Assembly: GCA_003635255.1 (NCBI GenBank)
Contig: PYJC01000092.1
Span: 1 to 46,945, forward strand
Reading direction: 5' to 3'
Length of the DNA: 46,945 nt
Origin: Candidatus Poribacteria bacterium
GTDB lineage: Bacteria; Poribacteria; WGA-4E; WGA-3G
The position numbers and the translations under genes are program-made. Below the pieces are notes generated by a model. The model was not told the DNA's origin, made no database searches, and worked only from the letters and a program-made list of their open reading frames with translations. The first letter of the stretch is position 1, and each line of letters begins with the position of its first letter. Shown here one piece after another: positions 8,179 through 15,364 of the stretch.

Positions 8179-8563
8179 ACACCAATTCCCTTCAAACAAA
8201 ATAGCGATAATCAATGGCAAAGAATGCCGCTTTCCAATAGTTTCCTATCCGGACACGCGATCTATAAAATCAACAGAAAACTGAATGGCTCTGACCAACC
8301 AAGCGTGTTGACTTTTTCCAGATTTCGTGTGATAATAAGATTATATTACTACATTTATTGCAATTTTGCAAGGGTGAAAAAAGTGCGGTCCGGTCTTGAC
8401 TGCCCTTTAAAAAAACACGGCACTTACGCAAATTGAGCAAACATTGGACGTTTAAACGCAAAAAGCGATAATTTCGGCATTTTAAACCCCCTAAATCCCC
8501 CTTATCCGGGGGACTTTAAGAAAGAATGTGTAAGTCCTAAAAGACAGATAAAGGAGAACAGAG
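8179..8563. other. Intergenic region between divergent genes
   Basis: It separates the minus-strand dockerin gene from the plus-strand SDR gene, so promoters for both should lie here. Open frames at 8224-8436 and 8270-8461 look like chance. Near 8496-8513 lies a hairpin TCCCCC-loop-GGGGGA within the C-rich word AACCCCCTAAATCCCCC. This type of dispersed repeat is common in several bacterial genomes. The motif GTGTAAGTCC at about 8528 also occurs near 1568. The word CACTTACGCAA (8421) resembles the ends of the element at 20516-20595. Confidence 0.5.
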
Positions 8564-9295
8564 ATGCGTTTAGAAGGGCAGATTGCGATCGTTACAGGTG
8601 GCGGAGGAGGCATCGGAAAAGCGACATGCCTCGCGTTCGCGAGAGAGGGTGCGGATGTTGTCATCCCTGAAGTGAATATCGCGAACGCAGAAGCGGTTTC
8701 AGCGGAAATAACAACACTCGGTAGACAATGCTTAGTGATTGAAACAGATGTCGCGGATGGCGAATCCGTGCGCGGAATGGTTCAACAAACGCTTGGGACA
8801 TTTGGACGCATTGATATTTTAGTCAACAACGCCGGTATTTTTAGTTATACCCGTATAGACGCATGCACGGAAGCGGAATGGGATCGGATGATGGCTGTGA
8901 ATCTCAAAGGTCCCTTCCTCTGTTCTCAGGCAGTGATGGAGACGATGAAAAAACAACGGTCTGGACGCATTATTAATCTCGGTTCGTTGGCGGGACAAGT
9001 TGGTGGATTGGTTGCGTCTGCGCCGTATTCTGCCTCAAAAGCGGGTGTGATGTGTCTAACAAAATCCCTTGCTCGTGTGCTTGGAGAATATAGTATTACT
9101 GTTAATTCTATTGCGCCCGGTGTGGCAGCAACAGAGATGGCGAAAAACCATCCGGACATGACGGATCAGATTCCGTTAGGACGCGTCGCCGATGCCTCGG
9201 AGATCGCGACTGCTATCCTTTTTCTTGCCTCGGAAGAGGGACGTTATGTAACTGGTGCGACGTTGGATGTCAACGGCGGCATCCGAATGGCGTGA
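8564..9295 (+). CDS. Short-chain dehydrogenase/reductase, FabG-like
   Basis: 243 residues, the normal length of classical SDR enzymes. Visible: the glycine-rich cofactor motif TGGGGGIG (11-18), Asp62-Val63 (TDVAD), NNAG (88-91), and the catalytic set Asn113, Ser141, Tyr155 and Lys159 (YSASK). The C-terminal VTGATLDVNGG segment is typical of FabG-type enzymes. It catalyses NAD(P)-linked oxidation or reduction of a hydroxyl/keto group in the cytoplasm. Position 37, after the second strand, is neither a clear NADP- nor NAD-determinant, so cofactor preference is open. AAGGAG lies just upstream of the ATG. An aldo/keto reductase follows on the same strand, so related small-molecule oxidation is plausible. 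A fatty-acid role is not indicated by context. Confidence 0.9.
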   Translation: MRLEGQIAIVTGGGGGIGKATCLAFAREGADVVIPEVNIANAEAVSAEITTLGRQCLVIETDVADGESVRGMVQQTLGTFGRIDILVNNAGIFSYTRIDACTEAEWDRMMAVNLKGPFLCSQAVMETMKKQRSGRIINLGSLAGQVGGLVASAPYSASKAGVMCLTKSLARVLGEYSITVNSIAPGVAATEMAKNHPDMTDQIPLGRVADASEIATAILFLASEEGRYVTGATLDVNGGIRMA

Positions 9296-9297
9296 GT

Positions 9298-9415
9298 GGT
9301 TATCAGTTTGCTTCGCAGTGAGAATACGATTTTTTTCTCCGAAAAAAATCTTTCAGTTGTCAGTTAAGAGGACTCTTGTAACCGGGTACTGACAATTGAT
9401 AACTGTTAACTATTC
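9298..9415. repeat. Dispersed GTTATCAGTT-type repeat with internal hairpin
   Basis: It begins TTATCAGTTTGCTTCGCAGTG and ends AATTGATAACTGTTAAC, so its two edges are roughly inverted. It encloses a perfect hairpin GATTTTTTTC-TCC-GAAAAAAATC (9328-9350). A sister copy without that hairpin lies at about 18333-18380 (same TTTGCCTCGCAGTGAGA and GTTGTCAGTTAA). Shorter relatives occur near 26175, 31680 and 42890. Confidence 0.65.
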
Positions 9416-9451
9416 TGCTGATAGCCGTTAGTCATAAAAAGGAGAAATCAG

Positions 9452-10453
9452 ATGAAATATAGGACACTTGGACGCGCGGGTGTGAAAGTCTCACCGCTCT
9501 GTCTCGGTACGATGATGTTTGGTGGACCGACGAATGAAAGAGATTCAATTCGGATTATCCACAAGGCACTGGATGCTGGTATCAATTTTATGGACACTGC
9601 GAATGTCTATAACGATGGTGAATCCGAACGCGTTATTGCGAAAGCGGTTCGTGAAAACCGAGAGAAATGGGTTATCGCTACGAAAGTACACGGGTCGATG
9701 GGAGAAGATGTGAACGCAGCAGGGTCCCACCGCTTTAATATCATGTCGGCAGTTGAAGCGAGTCTTAAACGTCTCAATACAGATCATATTGATGTTTATT
9801 ATTTGCATCGCTGGGATGCTTCCACGCGAATTTCAGAATCGTTACGAGCTTTGGACGATTGCGTCCGACAAGGAAAAGTGCGTTACATCGCGTGTTCCAA
9901 TTTTGAGGCGTGGCGCGTCTGTGAGGCACTCTGGACAAGCGAGAAGTACGGACTCGAAGAATTCGTGTGTGTCCAACCGCTTTATAACATTGTGAATCGG
10001 GATCCTGAAGTAGAGCTGCTGCCGTTTTGTGAGAAGTATGGGGTCGGCGTTGTGCCATATAGTCCATTGGCACGAGGGGTACTGTCCGGTAAGTATCTGC
10101 CCGGCGAAGATCCGCCCAAAGGGTCAAGAGCTGCACGAAAAGATAGACGGATACTACAGACCGAACTCCGTGAAGAGAGTTATGAAGTGGCGCAACAACT
10201 GAAACCGTTGGCGGACGCACACGGTAAAACGTTGACGCAATTTTCATTAGCGTGGGTATTGGCGAATCCGACGATTACCTCTCTTATCATTGGACCGCGC
10301 ACGATGGAGCAACTTGAGGATAACTTGGGATGTTTAGATTGCACGCTAACGGAAGCAGATGAAACGGCTATTGACCAACTCGTGCCACCCGGAGAGCATA
10401 CTGGGAAAGGGTATAATGATCCGGCGTATCCAGTGTTAGGACGGTCAGTCTAA
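9452..10453 (+). CDS. Aldo/keto reductase
   Basis: 333 residues, the typical length of the bacterial voltage-channel-subunit-like/YajO-type AKR group. It opens with the family N-terminus MKYRTLGRAGVKVSPLCLGT. The catalytic tetrad Asp48 (FMDTAN), Tyr53, Lys78 (ATKVHG) and His119 (YYLHRWD) is complete. The cofactor region near the C-terminus reads IIGPRTMEQLEDNL, as expected for NADPH-dependent members. The enzyme reduces aldehydes or ketones, or runs in reverse, in the cytoplasm. AAGGAG lies upstream of the ATG. It follows the SDR gene on the same strand with a 156-bp repeat-containing gap. Its natural substrate is not readable from sequence. Confidence 0.9.
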   Translation: MKYRTLGRAGVKVSPLCLGTMMFGGPTNERDSIRIIHKALDAGINFMDTANVYNDGESERVIAKAVRENREKWVIATKVHGSMGEDVNAAGSHRFNIMSAVEASLKRLNTDHIDVYYLHRWDASTRISESLRALDDCVRQGKVRYIACSNFEAWRVCEALWTSEKYGLEEFVCVQPLYNIVNRDPEVELLPFCEKYGVGVVPYSPLARGVLSGKYLPGEDPPKGSRAARKDRRILQTELREESYEVAQQLKPLADAHGKTLTQFSLAWVLANPTITSLIIGPRTMEQLEDNLGCLDCTLTEADETAIDQLVPPGEHTGKGYNDPAYPVLGRSV

Positions 10454-10486
10454 ACAGCACACAAACGGGTAACGGTTAAATTGATG

Positions 10487-10526
10487 CACGGACCCGCAAT
10501 CCTCGGCAGGGGCAAGCGGATCCGTG
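10487..10526. terminator. Possible hairpin between convergent genes
   Basis: Arms CACGGACCCGC (10487-10497) and GCGGATCCGTG (10516-10526) pair with one mismatch. They lie between the stop of the aldo/keto reductase and the stop of the gene on the other strand. There is no clear T-run, so termination is only suggested by position. Confidence 0.35.
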
Positions 10527-10550
10527 GCTAACATACGATGAACCTTTATC

Positions 10551-10588
10551 AAAGGGCGCATCATTTAATAAAGGGCGCATCATTTAAT
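10551..10588. repeat. Tandem 19-bp duplication across a stop codon
   Basis: The 19-mer AAAGGGCGCATCATTTAAT occurs at 10551-10569 and again directly at 10570-10588. The second copy contains the TGA stop and the last codons of the minus-strand gene ending at 10580. It looks like a recent slip duplication that left the coding end intact. Confidence 0.8.
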
Positions 10589-11446
10589 GGACTTGAGGTT
10601 CCCCCACGTTGTCGTTAACTTTCCTTGGGGTTCAACGTCTAACAATTCGCCGAACCGATTGGTAATGAGTTCGCCGATTTCCAATCCAACCTGTGTGAGG
10701 TAATCGTCTGGTTTATTGCCGAGTGTTTCCATGTGGAAGTGGACGAAATAACCTTTCATGTCTGGCGCGGCAAAGAGGATCGGATCGGCTGAGTTACCGG
10801 CTTCAGCATAGACTTCGATGGGGTCGCACTTCTCCGCTTCCAACACGTTGAGCAGTCCCGGACGATTCGGATTAAAGGGTTCCAAGCTGGGAATCAATTT
10901 TTTTCCCTCGTCGGTCGGTTTGACAGCGGCAGCGGTGGTTGTGATGTACTGCGCCGTAAAGTTGAGAACATCCTTCACCCCTTGGTTGCCGGGGACAATC
11001 TTCTGCCCTGGTGCATCTTTCTTTCCAACGGCATAGAACGGCGTATCGCCGGAATAGATGAGCACGCCACCATCGAATAGGAAGTTCTCCATTGGACTGT
11101 CATCCTTCATGCCAATCGTGTAAACGATTTCGGGAACCACAATGGGGGAAACAATAACGCCCTCCGGATTATCTTCCATATAGGCGAGGAACTCATCGGC
11201 GTTGCCGACAACAGAGGCGATTTTTGCCGCATCCAATTCCGCGACAACAGCATCTTCAATCTTCTTCGTCGATTTCCAATCGCCCCAACCATCGGGATTA
11301 AAACCGTAGTTTTCATCATAATAGAGGAACACTTCAGGTGCTTCTGCCCATGTTGCCACAGAACATCCAAGAAGGATTCCGATTAGCAGGAAAATCTTGA
11401 TTTGCAAGTGGAGTTTACAAGTCGCGCTGTAGATGTTACGAGTCAT
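10580..11446 (-). CDS. Unknown secreted or membrane-anchored protein
   Basis: The start is set at the ATG at 11446, where AAGGAG lies 9 nt upstream; the longer frame to 11545 is not supported. This gives 288 residues. A hydrophobic signal segment (about 17-35: IFLLIGILLGCSVATWAEA) contains LLGC, so lipoprotein processing is possible, with signal peptidase I cleavage after WAEA as the alternative. The mature part begins EVFLYYDENYGFNPDGWGDW. It has alternating strand/helix character with a central GGVLIYSGDTPFYAV, which faintly recalls amidotransferase-like folds. No catalytic motif was identified. The family is unknown to me. Confidence 0.7.
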   Translation of the reverse strand: MTRNIYSATCKLHLQIKIFLLIGILLGCSVATWAEAPEVFLYYDENYGFNPDGWGDWKSTKKIEDAVVAELDAAKIASVVGNADEFLAYMEDNPEGVIVSPIVVPEIVYTIGMKDDSPMENFLFDGGVLIYSGDTPFYAVGKKDAPGQKIVPGNQGVKDVLNFTAQYITTTAAAVKPTDEGKKLIPSLEPFNPNRPGLLNVLEAEKCDPIEVYAEAGNSADPILFAAPDMKGYFVHFHMETLGNKPDDYLTQVGLEIGELITNRFGELLDVEPQGKLTTTWGNLKSIK

Positions 11447-11562
11447 GACAATGGTCTCCTTCGTTCTTTGGCTGATTGACCGTGCCTTAGAAGCGTCTGC
11501 TGCGTAATTTCGCAGGTATTCTTCCAAAATACTACCGTCATTCATACAAAGAAGGCTTCAGT

Positions 11563-12438
11563 TCACCTCAGCCACGGTAAAATTCTGGAATAGGCACGGG
11601 AATGCTCCCTGACCAAGAAGAAATTCCTTTTTGCTGTGTCAGAGAGTCCGTCACATTGACGAATAGAATGTTTCCTGATTTCATATAACTGATACCCTAA
11701 ATCTGCAACGTAATCTTCAATTTCACCGAAAATGGCGCGATTTGTTTCACCCACATCTCTGAGTTCTGCCATTAAGAGCGGTGCGTGTGTTTTTAGGCAG
11801 TGCTCAGCACCACGCAGTACCTCCAACTGATACCCCTCAACATCAATCTTGATGAAATCAGGAATCGGCAGTTCGGAGATGAGGTTGTCGATCGTGTCAA
11901 GTGTTACGCGTTCTGATGCTGCGCGCCCGTCAGCATATTTTAACGAAGCAGTGCCTTCGGCGAGCCCTGCCTCGGAATAATAGAGAAGTCGCTGTTCCTG
12001 TTTGTCCCCCAGTCCTTTGTTGACTACAGTGACGTTCGTGAATTGGTTTAGAGAGACATTTTCGTTGAGGTAGCCGCAGGTGCGGGCGGCAGGTTCAAAC
12101 GCCACGATTGCCCCACTGTCCTCAACCTGTGAAGCGAGCAGGCATGTATAGAACCCGATGTTTGCCCCGACATCCCAACAAATATCCCCGGGTTTAATAA
12201 TCTTTAGGAGTTTCGTAACGATATATCTTTCATCATGGGTGCCGTAAAAATAGAGATACTGGTGCTCAGGGTTCGCTAAATTGGCTTTCAATCGGAACTG
12301 ATACTTGGTTTCAAAGGTAACAATCGGGTCCTCGGGTGTAATCCAACCTCTGGTTAGGTTCAAAAGTAGGCGTTTCCCGTCAGTGATTGGACACCACCGA
12401 AGATAACCGCGGACAAGTCGGTTGAGTTGTGGGTTCAT
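11563..12438 (-). CDS. FkbM family SAM-dependent methyltransferase
   Basis: 291 residues. The SAM-binding motif WDVGANIGFYT lies at about 88-98, the acidic ribose-binding FEP at 114-116, and the FkbM hallmark FIKIDVEGYQLEVLRGA at about 195-212. The family methylates hydroxyl groups of sugars, glycolipids or secondary metabolites. The ATG at 12438 overlaps the TGA of the upstream dioxygenase gene as ATGA, which indicates translational coupling. A GTG two codons earlier (12444) is a less likely start. The C-terminal RKHSIRQCDGLSDTAKRNFFLV is unremarkable. The substrate is unknown; pairing with a PhyH-type oxygenase suggests tailoring of one shared product. Confidence 0.85.
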   Translation of the reverse strand: MNPQLNRLVRGYLRWCPITDGKRLLLNLTRGWITPEDPIVTFETKYQFRLKANLANPEHQYLYFYGTHDERYIVTKLLKIIKPGDICWDVGANIGFYTCLLASQVEDSGAIVAFEPAARTCGYLNENVSLNQFTNVTVVNKGLGDKQEQRLLYYSEAGLAEGTASLKYADGRAASERVTLDTIDNLISELPIPDFIKIDVEGYQLEVLRGAEHCLKTHAPLLMAELRDVGETNRAIFGEIEDYVADLGYQLYEIRKHSIRQCDGLSDTAKRNFFLVREHSRAYSRILPWLR

Positions 12439-13253
12439 CCCCACGTTTCAAGCCCCAGTAATTTTTTCCCAAGATCGGTTAAATACGCAGTTTCGCCGGA
12501 TTCATGCTCTTTTTCCGCACGTTCGCCGCCAAACCCTGCCATGCGTTCTTTCCAAGCCTTGATACGTCGCTCACGTGCTTCGGGGTTCCCTTCGCCTGTC
12601 GGGGTCATAGTGATGTATTGGGCGACACGCGGTTTATTGGCAGTATTAATGCCGGCACTGTGTGGCAGTGCACTGTGCCAAATGACGAGATCTCCTGCTT
12701 TGCCCGGAACTGGAATTGTGCCGAGTGTCTCCAAATTCTGCTGCCTCGGATCAGCATCAGATGGAAGGCTTTTTAGCCAGTCATCAATCTTATTATGGAA
12801 TCCGGGCACACAGGTGAACGCGCCTTGGTTGGCTGCGGTATCGGTGAGATAGAGAACGCCTTGCACATGGAATCGGACAGGGACATCGACGGACATGTCC
12901 CAGTGAAGTCCTAAGTTTGTGCGTTCAAATTTACCTGGGACATTGGGTGGACTCATGCTGGCGCGATCGAAACTTACCCATAACTTTTCATTGTCCCAAA
13001 TTTCGGCAAAAGCCTGGTGGATACGTGGGTATTGGCGAGTCGCCCATAAGGCTGGATGCTGGTAGATTTCTACCATGATACCCTTACGCGGTGGATCAGG
13101 GTACCAACTATCAGGATCATCTGCATCCATTTCAAGGAAGTTCCATACTGCTTTCGCGGTATTTTGTATTAACTCTGGTGGTGCCGCATCGTGAATGACG
13201 ACGTAACCGTTTTCTTGCCAAAAAGCGCGATCTTCGGAACTCAAAACTGACAT
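12435..13253 (-). CDS. Phytanoyl-CoA dioxygenase (PhyH) family protein
   Basis: The start is the ATG at 13253, with GGAGG 6 nt upstream; the longer frame to 13352 lacks support. This gives 272 residues. Fe(II)/2-oxoglutarate oxygenase residues are in place: His117 and Asp119 (GLHWDMS), the distal His198 (ALPHSAG) and Arg209 for 2-oxoglutarate. The FTCVPGFHN segment before the second histidine is typical of PhyH proteins. These enzymes hydroxylate unactivated carbons of lipids or natural products. The gene ends in an ATGA overlap with the FkbM methyltransferase gene. Expansion of PhyH-like genes is reported for Poribacteria, which fits the tentative taxonomy. Confidence 0.88.
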   Translation of the reverse strand: MSVLSSEDRAFWQENGYVVIHDAAPPELIQNTAKAVWNFLEMDADDPDSWYPDPPRKGIMVEIYQHPALWATRQYPRIHQAFAEIWDNEKLWVSFDRASMSPPNVPGKFERTNLGLHWDMSVDVPVRFHVQGVLYLTDTAANQGAFTCVPGFHNKIDDWLKSLPSDADPRQQNLETLGTIPVPGKAGDLVIWHSALPHSAGINTANKPRVAQYITMTPTGEGNPEARERRIKAWKERMAGFGGERAEKEHESGETAYLTDLGKKLLGLETWG

Positions 13254-13431
13254 CTTTTTCCTCCAGTAACTAAGGCTGTCAGCCGTCAGCAGTCGGTTTT
13301 GATCAAGAACTCGCACCCTAACAAAATTATCTGTAGACGAGTTCTTGGTCAAAGTTTGCGTTGTAGGGTTTTGCTATCTACGGCGACTCCCACTTTTTAG
13401 CGGGTGTTGTATCTGTTTGTTTGATAGTATT

Positions 13432-13890
13432 TTAACCTAACCGACGTAAGTAAGCAGATAGAAAGATAACGATGAGTCCCAAAATTACCGTGAGATTGAG
13501 CCACGGTGCCGGTTTCTTTTGATATACATCGAACACCGGATATGGGAATGTTAGAACAATGGCTAAGGTAAATATTAGAAAGACGATAAAGAGTTTGATA
13601 CCTAAGACGAAGATATAGAGCGAATAATCCGAAACAACAGAATTGATAACCGCCTCTGCGCGTGCCGCGCGAAAAAAAGTTATAAAATTATACAGCCCAG
13701 ATATGAGGATGGTTAATAACGCTGTCCAAACGATGCCGCCGAAACGTCGCAGTGCCGATGCGATCAACGCTGTGGGTTCAGCAGAACGATTAGCAATTGG
13801 GAGCAGTACAACGCGAAAAAAAAAGAAGCCCCCTATCATCAGGACGACGGATCCGACATGTATCCATTGCATCAAAGATTTCAGAAACAT
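13432..13890 (-). CDS. Four-helix integral membrane protein
   Basis: 152 residues with four predicted transmembrane helices at about 10-30, 50-70, 92-115 and 130-148. The first helix reads WIHVGSVVLMIGGFFFFRVVLLP. A His near its start and paired glycines recall the CopD-like or DUF2269-like membrane families, but the match is too weak to assign. There is no signal peptide beyond helix 1. It lies on the same strand as the PhyH gene upstream of it, with 180 bp between. Function unknown. Confidence 0.65.
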   Translation of the reverse strand: MFLKSLMQWIHVGSVVLMIGGFFFFRVVLLPIANRSAEPTALIASALRRFGGIVWTALLTILISGLYNFITFFRAARAEAVINSVVSDYSLYIFVLGIKLFIVFLIFTLAIVLTFPYPVFDVYQKKPAPWLNLTVILGLIVIFLSAYLRRLG

Positions 13891-13901
13891 TTTTTGTAGT
13901 G

Positions 13902-13979
13902 GCCAGTAACCAGTAACCAGTAACCAGTTAACAGTAAGAAAGATATCTCTTTTCTGGTAACTGGCAACTGGTAACTGGA
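13902..13979. repeat. Heptamer repeats forming a long inverted repeat
   Basis: The left side holds four head-to-tail CCAGTAA units and the right side the complementary CTGGTAACTGG units. The two halves could pair over roughly 26 bp around a 20-nt centre. It sits just downstream of the small Cys-rich gene and upstream of the membrane-protein gene, so it may act as an RNA processing or termination structure. Confidence 0.7.
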
Positions 13980-13988
13980 AACTTCCTT

Positions 13989-14228
13989 TTACACCACTGG
14001 TTTGCCACCAACAGGGTTAAAACAAGCGCGAGACTGCTTACAAGCATCCGGCGATACAAACTGATCGTCGGGTCCTACGACTTGCATCGTGCAGTTGCAC
14101 CAATAGTGTGAACCTGGATTGTTTTCAACGAGGTTCTGCAGATTGCCGCCCGGAATGTAAATCGCTTTCGTCCGGAGGTTCTGGCATATCGGACGATTAA
14201 GGATTGGAAGTGTTTTTCCTTCTAACAT
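13989..14228 (-). CDS. Small Cys-rich protein linked to molybdenum hydroxylase operon
   Basis: 79 residues. A strong AAGGAG precedes the ATG and only 12 nt separate it from the stop of the FAD subunit gene, so it belongs to that operon. Cys15, Cys44, Cys46, Cys63 and Cys69 could bind a metal or FeS cluster (pattern CxC then Cx5C). Other visible features are a Gly/Pro turn IYIPGGNL and two conserved-looking aromatic residues before CNC (HYWCNC). No signal peptide or membrane segment is present. I do not recognise the family. The context suggests a small partner, assembly factor or electron carrier of the hydroxylase. Confidence 0.75.
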   Translation of the reverse strand: MLEGKTLPILNRPICQNLRTKAIYIPGGNLQNLVENNPGSHYWCNCTMQVVGPDDQFVSPDACKQSRACFNPVGGKPVV

Positions 14229-14240
14229 ATTGATGCTCCT

Positions 14241-15221
14241 TTAACTTGCGGCCATCATAGCGGCGCGGCTAACGAGATTCTGCGTTAAGGTTACCTTATA
14301 GGTGTTGTCGTTCAAGGGTTGAGCGTCCTTGACAGCATCCGCCCCTGCCTGTTTACTGACCGTGTCGTCAATTATTTTACCGGCAAGCGCGGCTTCCGCT
14401 TCCTTAGACCGCCATGGTGCAGGGGCAACCCCACCGAGAACGACGCTGGCGGATTTACAGGTTTTCCCATCCATTTCAAAGACGCCTGCTACGCTCGCCA
14501 GTGCGAAGTCCGGCGCGCCTTTCTCGCGTGCTTTGAGGTAAAAACTCTTCGTATTGGGTTTAGCAGGTGGTACCTGAACGCTAACGACGATTTCATTGGG
14601 TTGAAGCACGTTTTCGCGGTACGGGTTCGCTGCCGGTAAGGTAAAGAATTCCTCAAGCGACATCGTTTTCTCACCTTCGGGTCCGACAATCGTTACCGAT
14701 GCACCGAGCGCGATAAGTGCCGGTGCGAGGTCTGAAGGATGCACGATGTAGACAGGGTCACCGCCGAGGATTGCATGGTACTTGCTCAATCCATCAACTG
14801 CATAACAGATGTCGCCGCCTTTTTTCAGGCAGTCGGTGGTTTCATCGCGGTAATACCAACATCGTGGACGTTGGCAGAGGTTGCCGCCGAGTGTGCCGAC
14901 GTTCCGGATTTGCGGTGTTGCGACAGAAACCGCGGCCTGCGCCAGAACGGTATAGTGATGCTGAATCGTTGGATGTTTAGCGATGTCGGCGACGGTGGTT
15001 AGTGCACCGATCTTTAAGCCCGAGGCATCCGCTTCGATGCCATCCATTCCGGGCAATGTCTTGAGATTAACGAGCGTTTTCGGTGTCTCAACGTACTCCT
15101 TGAGTTCAGCGAGCAGATCCGTACCGCCTGCGATAAGCATCACTTCGCCCCATCCACTATCGCTTAGCAGTGCGGTGACTTGTTCGAGACTGGTGGCGTT
15201 GACATAACTAAATTTTTCCAT
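14241..15221 (-). CDS. Molybdenum hydroxylase, FAD-binding subunit
   Basis: 326 residues of the CoxM/XdhB/PaoB type. The FAD motif AGGTDLLAEL begins at 31 and a second contact, TLGGNLCQRPRC, lies near 110-121. Four cysteines (116, 121, 131, 139) in an inserted loop match the extra [4Fe-4S] cluster seen in PaoB of the E. coli periplasmic aldehyde oxidase and in 4-hydroxybenzoyl-CoA reductase. GGDPVYIVHPSDLAPALIAL follows, typical of that subgroup. The C-terminal CO-dehydrogenase flavoprotein domain covers about 220-326. It passes electrons from the FeS subunit to an acceptor. It shares an operon with the Mo and FeS subunits. Confidence 0.9.
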   Translation of the reverse strand: MEKFSYVNATSLEQVTALLSDSGWGEVMLIAGGTDLLAELKEYVETPKTLVNLKTLPGMDGIEADASGLKIGALTTVADIAKHPTIQHHYTVLAQAAVSVATPQIRNVGTLGGNLCQRPRCWYYRDETTDCLKKGGDICYAVDGLSKYHAILGGDPVYIVHPSDLAPALIALGASVTIVGPEGEKTMSLEEFFTLPAANPYRENVLQPNEIVVSVQVPPAKPNTKSFYLKAREKGAPDFALASVAGVFEMDGKTCKSASVVLGGVAPAPWRSKEAEAALAGKIIDDTVSKQAGADAVKDAQPLNDNTYKVTLTQNLVSRAAMMAAS

Positions 15222-15364
15222 CTTTCTAATTTTCCTTGCGGTTCGGTTAGGTGCATTGAATGAATAGAGTGCCTTTCCGTAGATCTGAAGAAATACCCAA
15301 GCAAAAACCCTTCCATTTCATTACAGGCTTAGGTTTTTGATGTTGCGAAGAACACCTTTCTTCC

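Noticed and set aside
8224..8436. 70-codon plus-strand frame in the intergenic region
   Set aside because: No ribosome-binding site, no motif and it overlaps repeat sequence.
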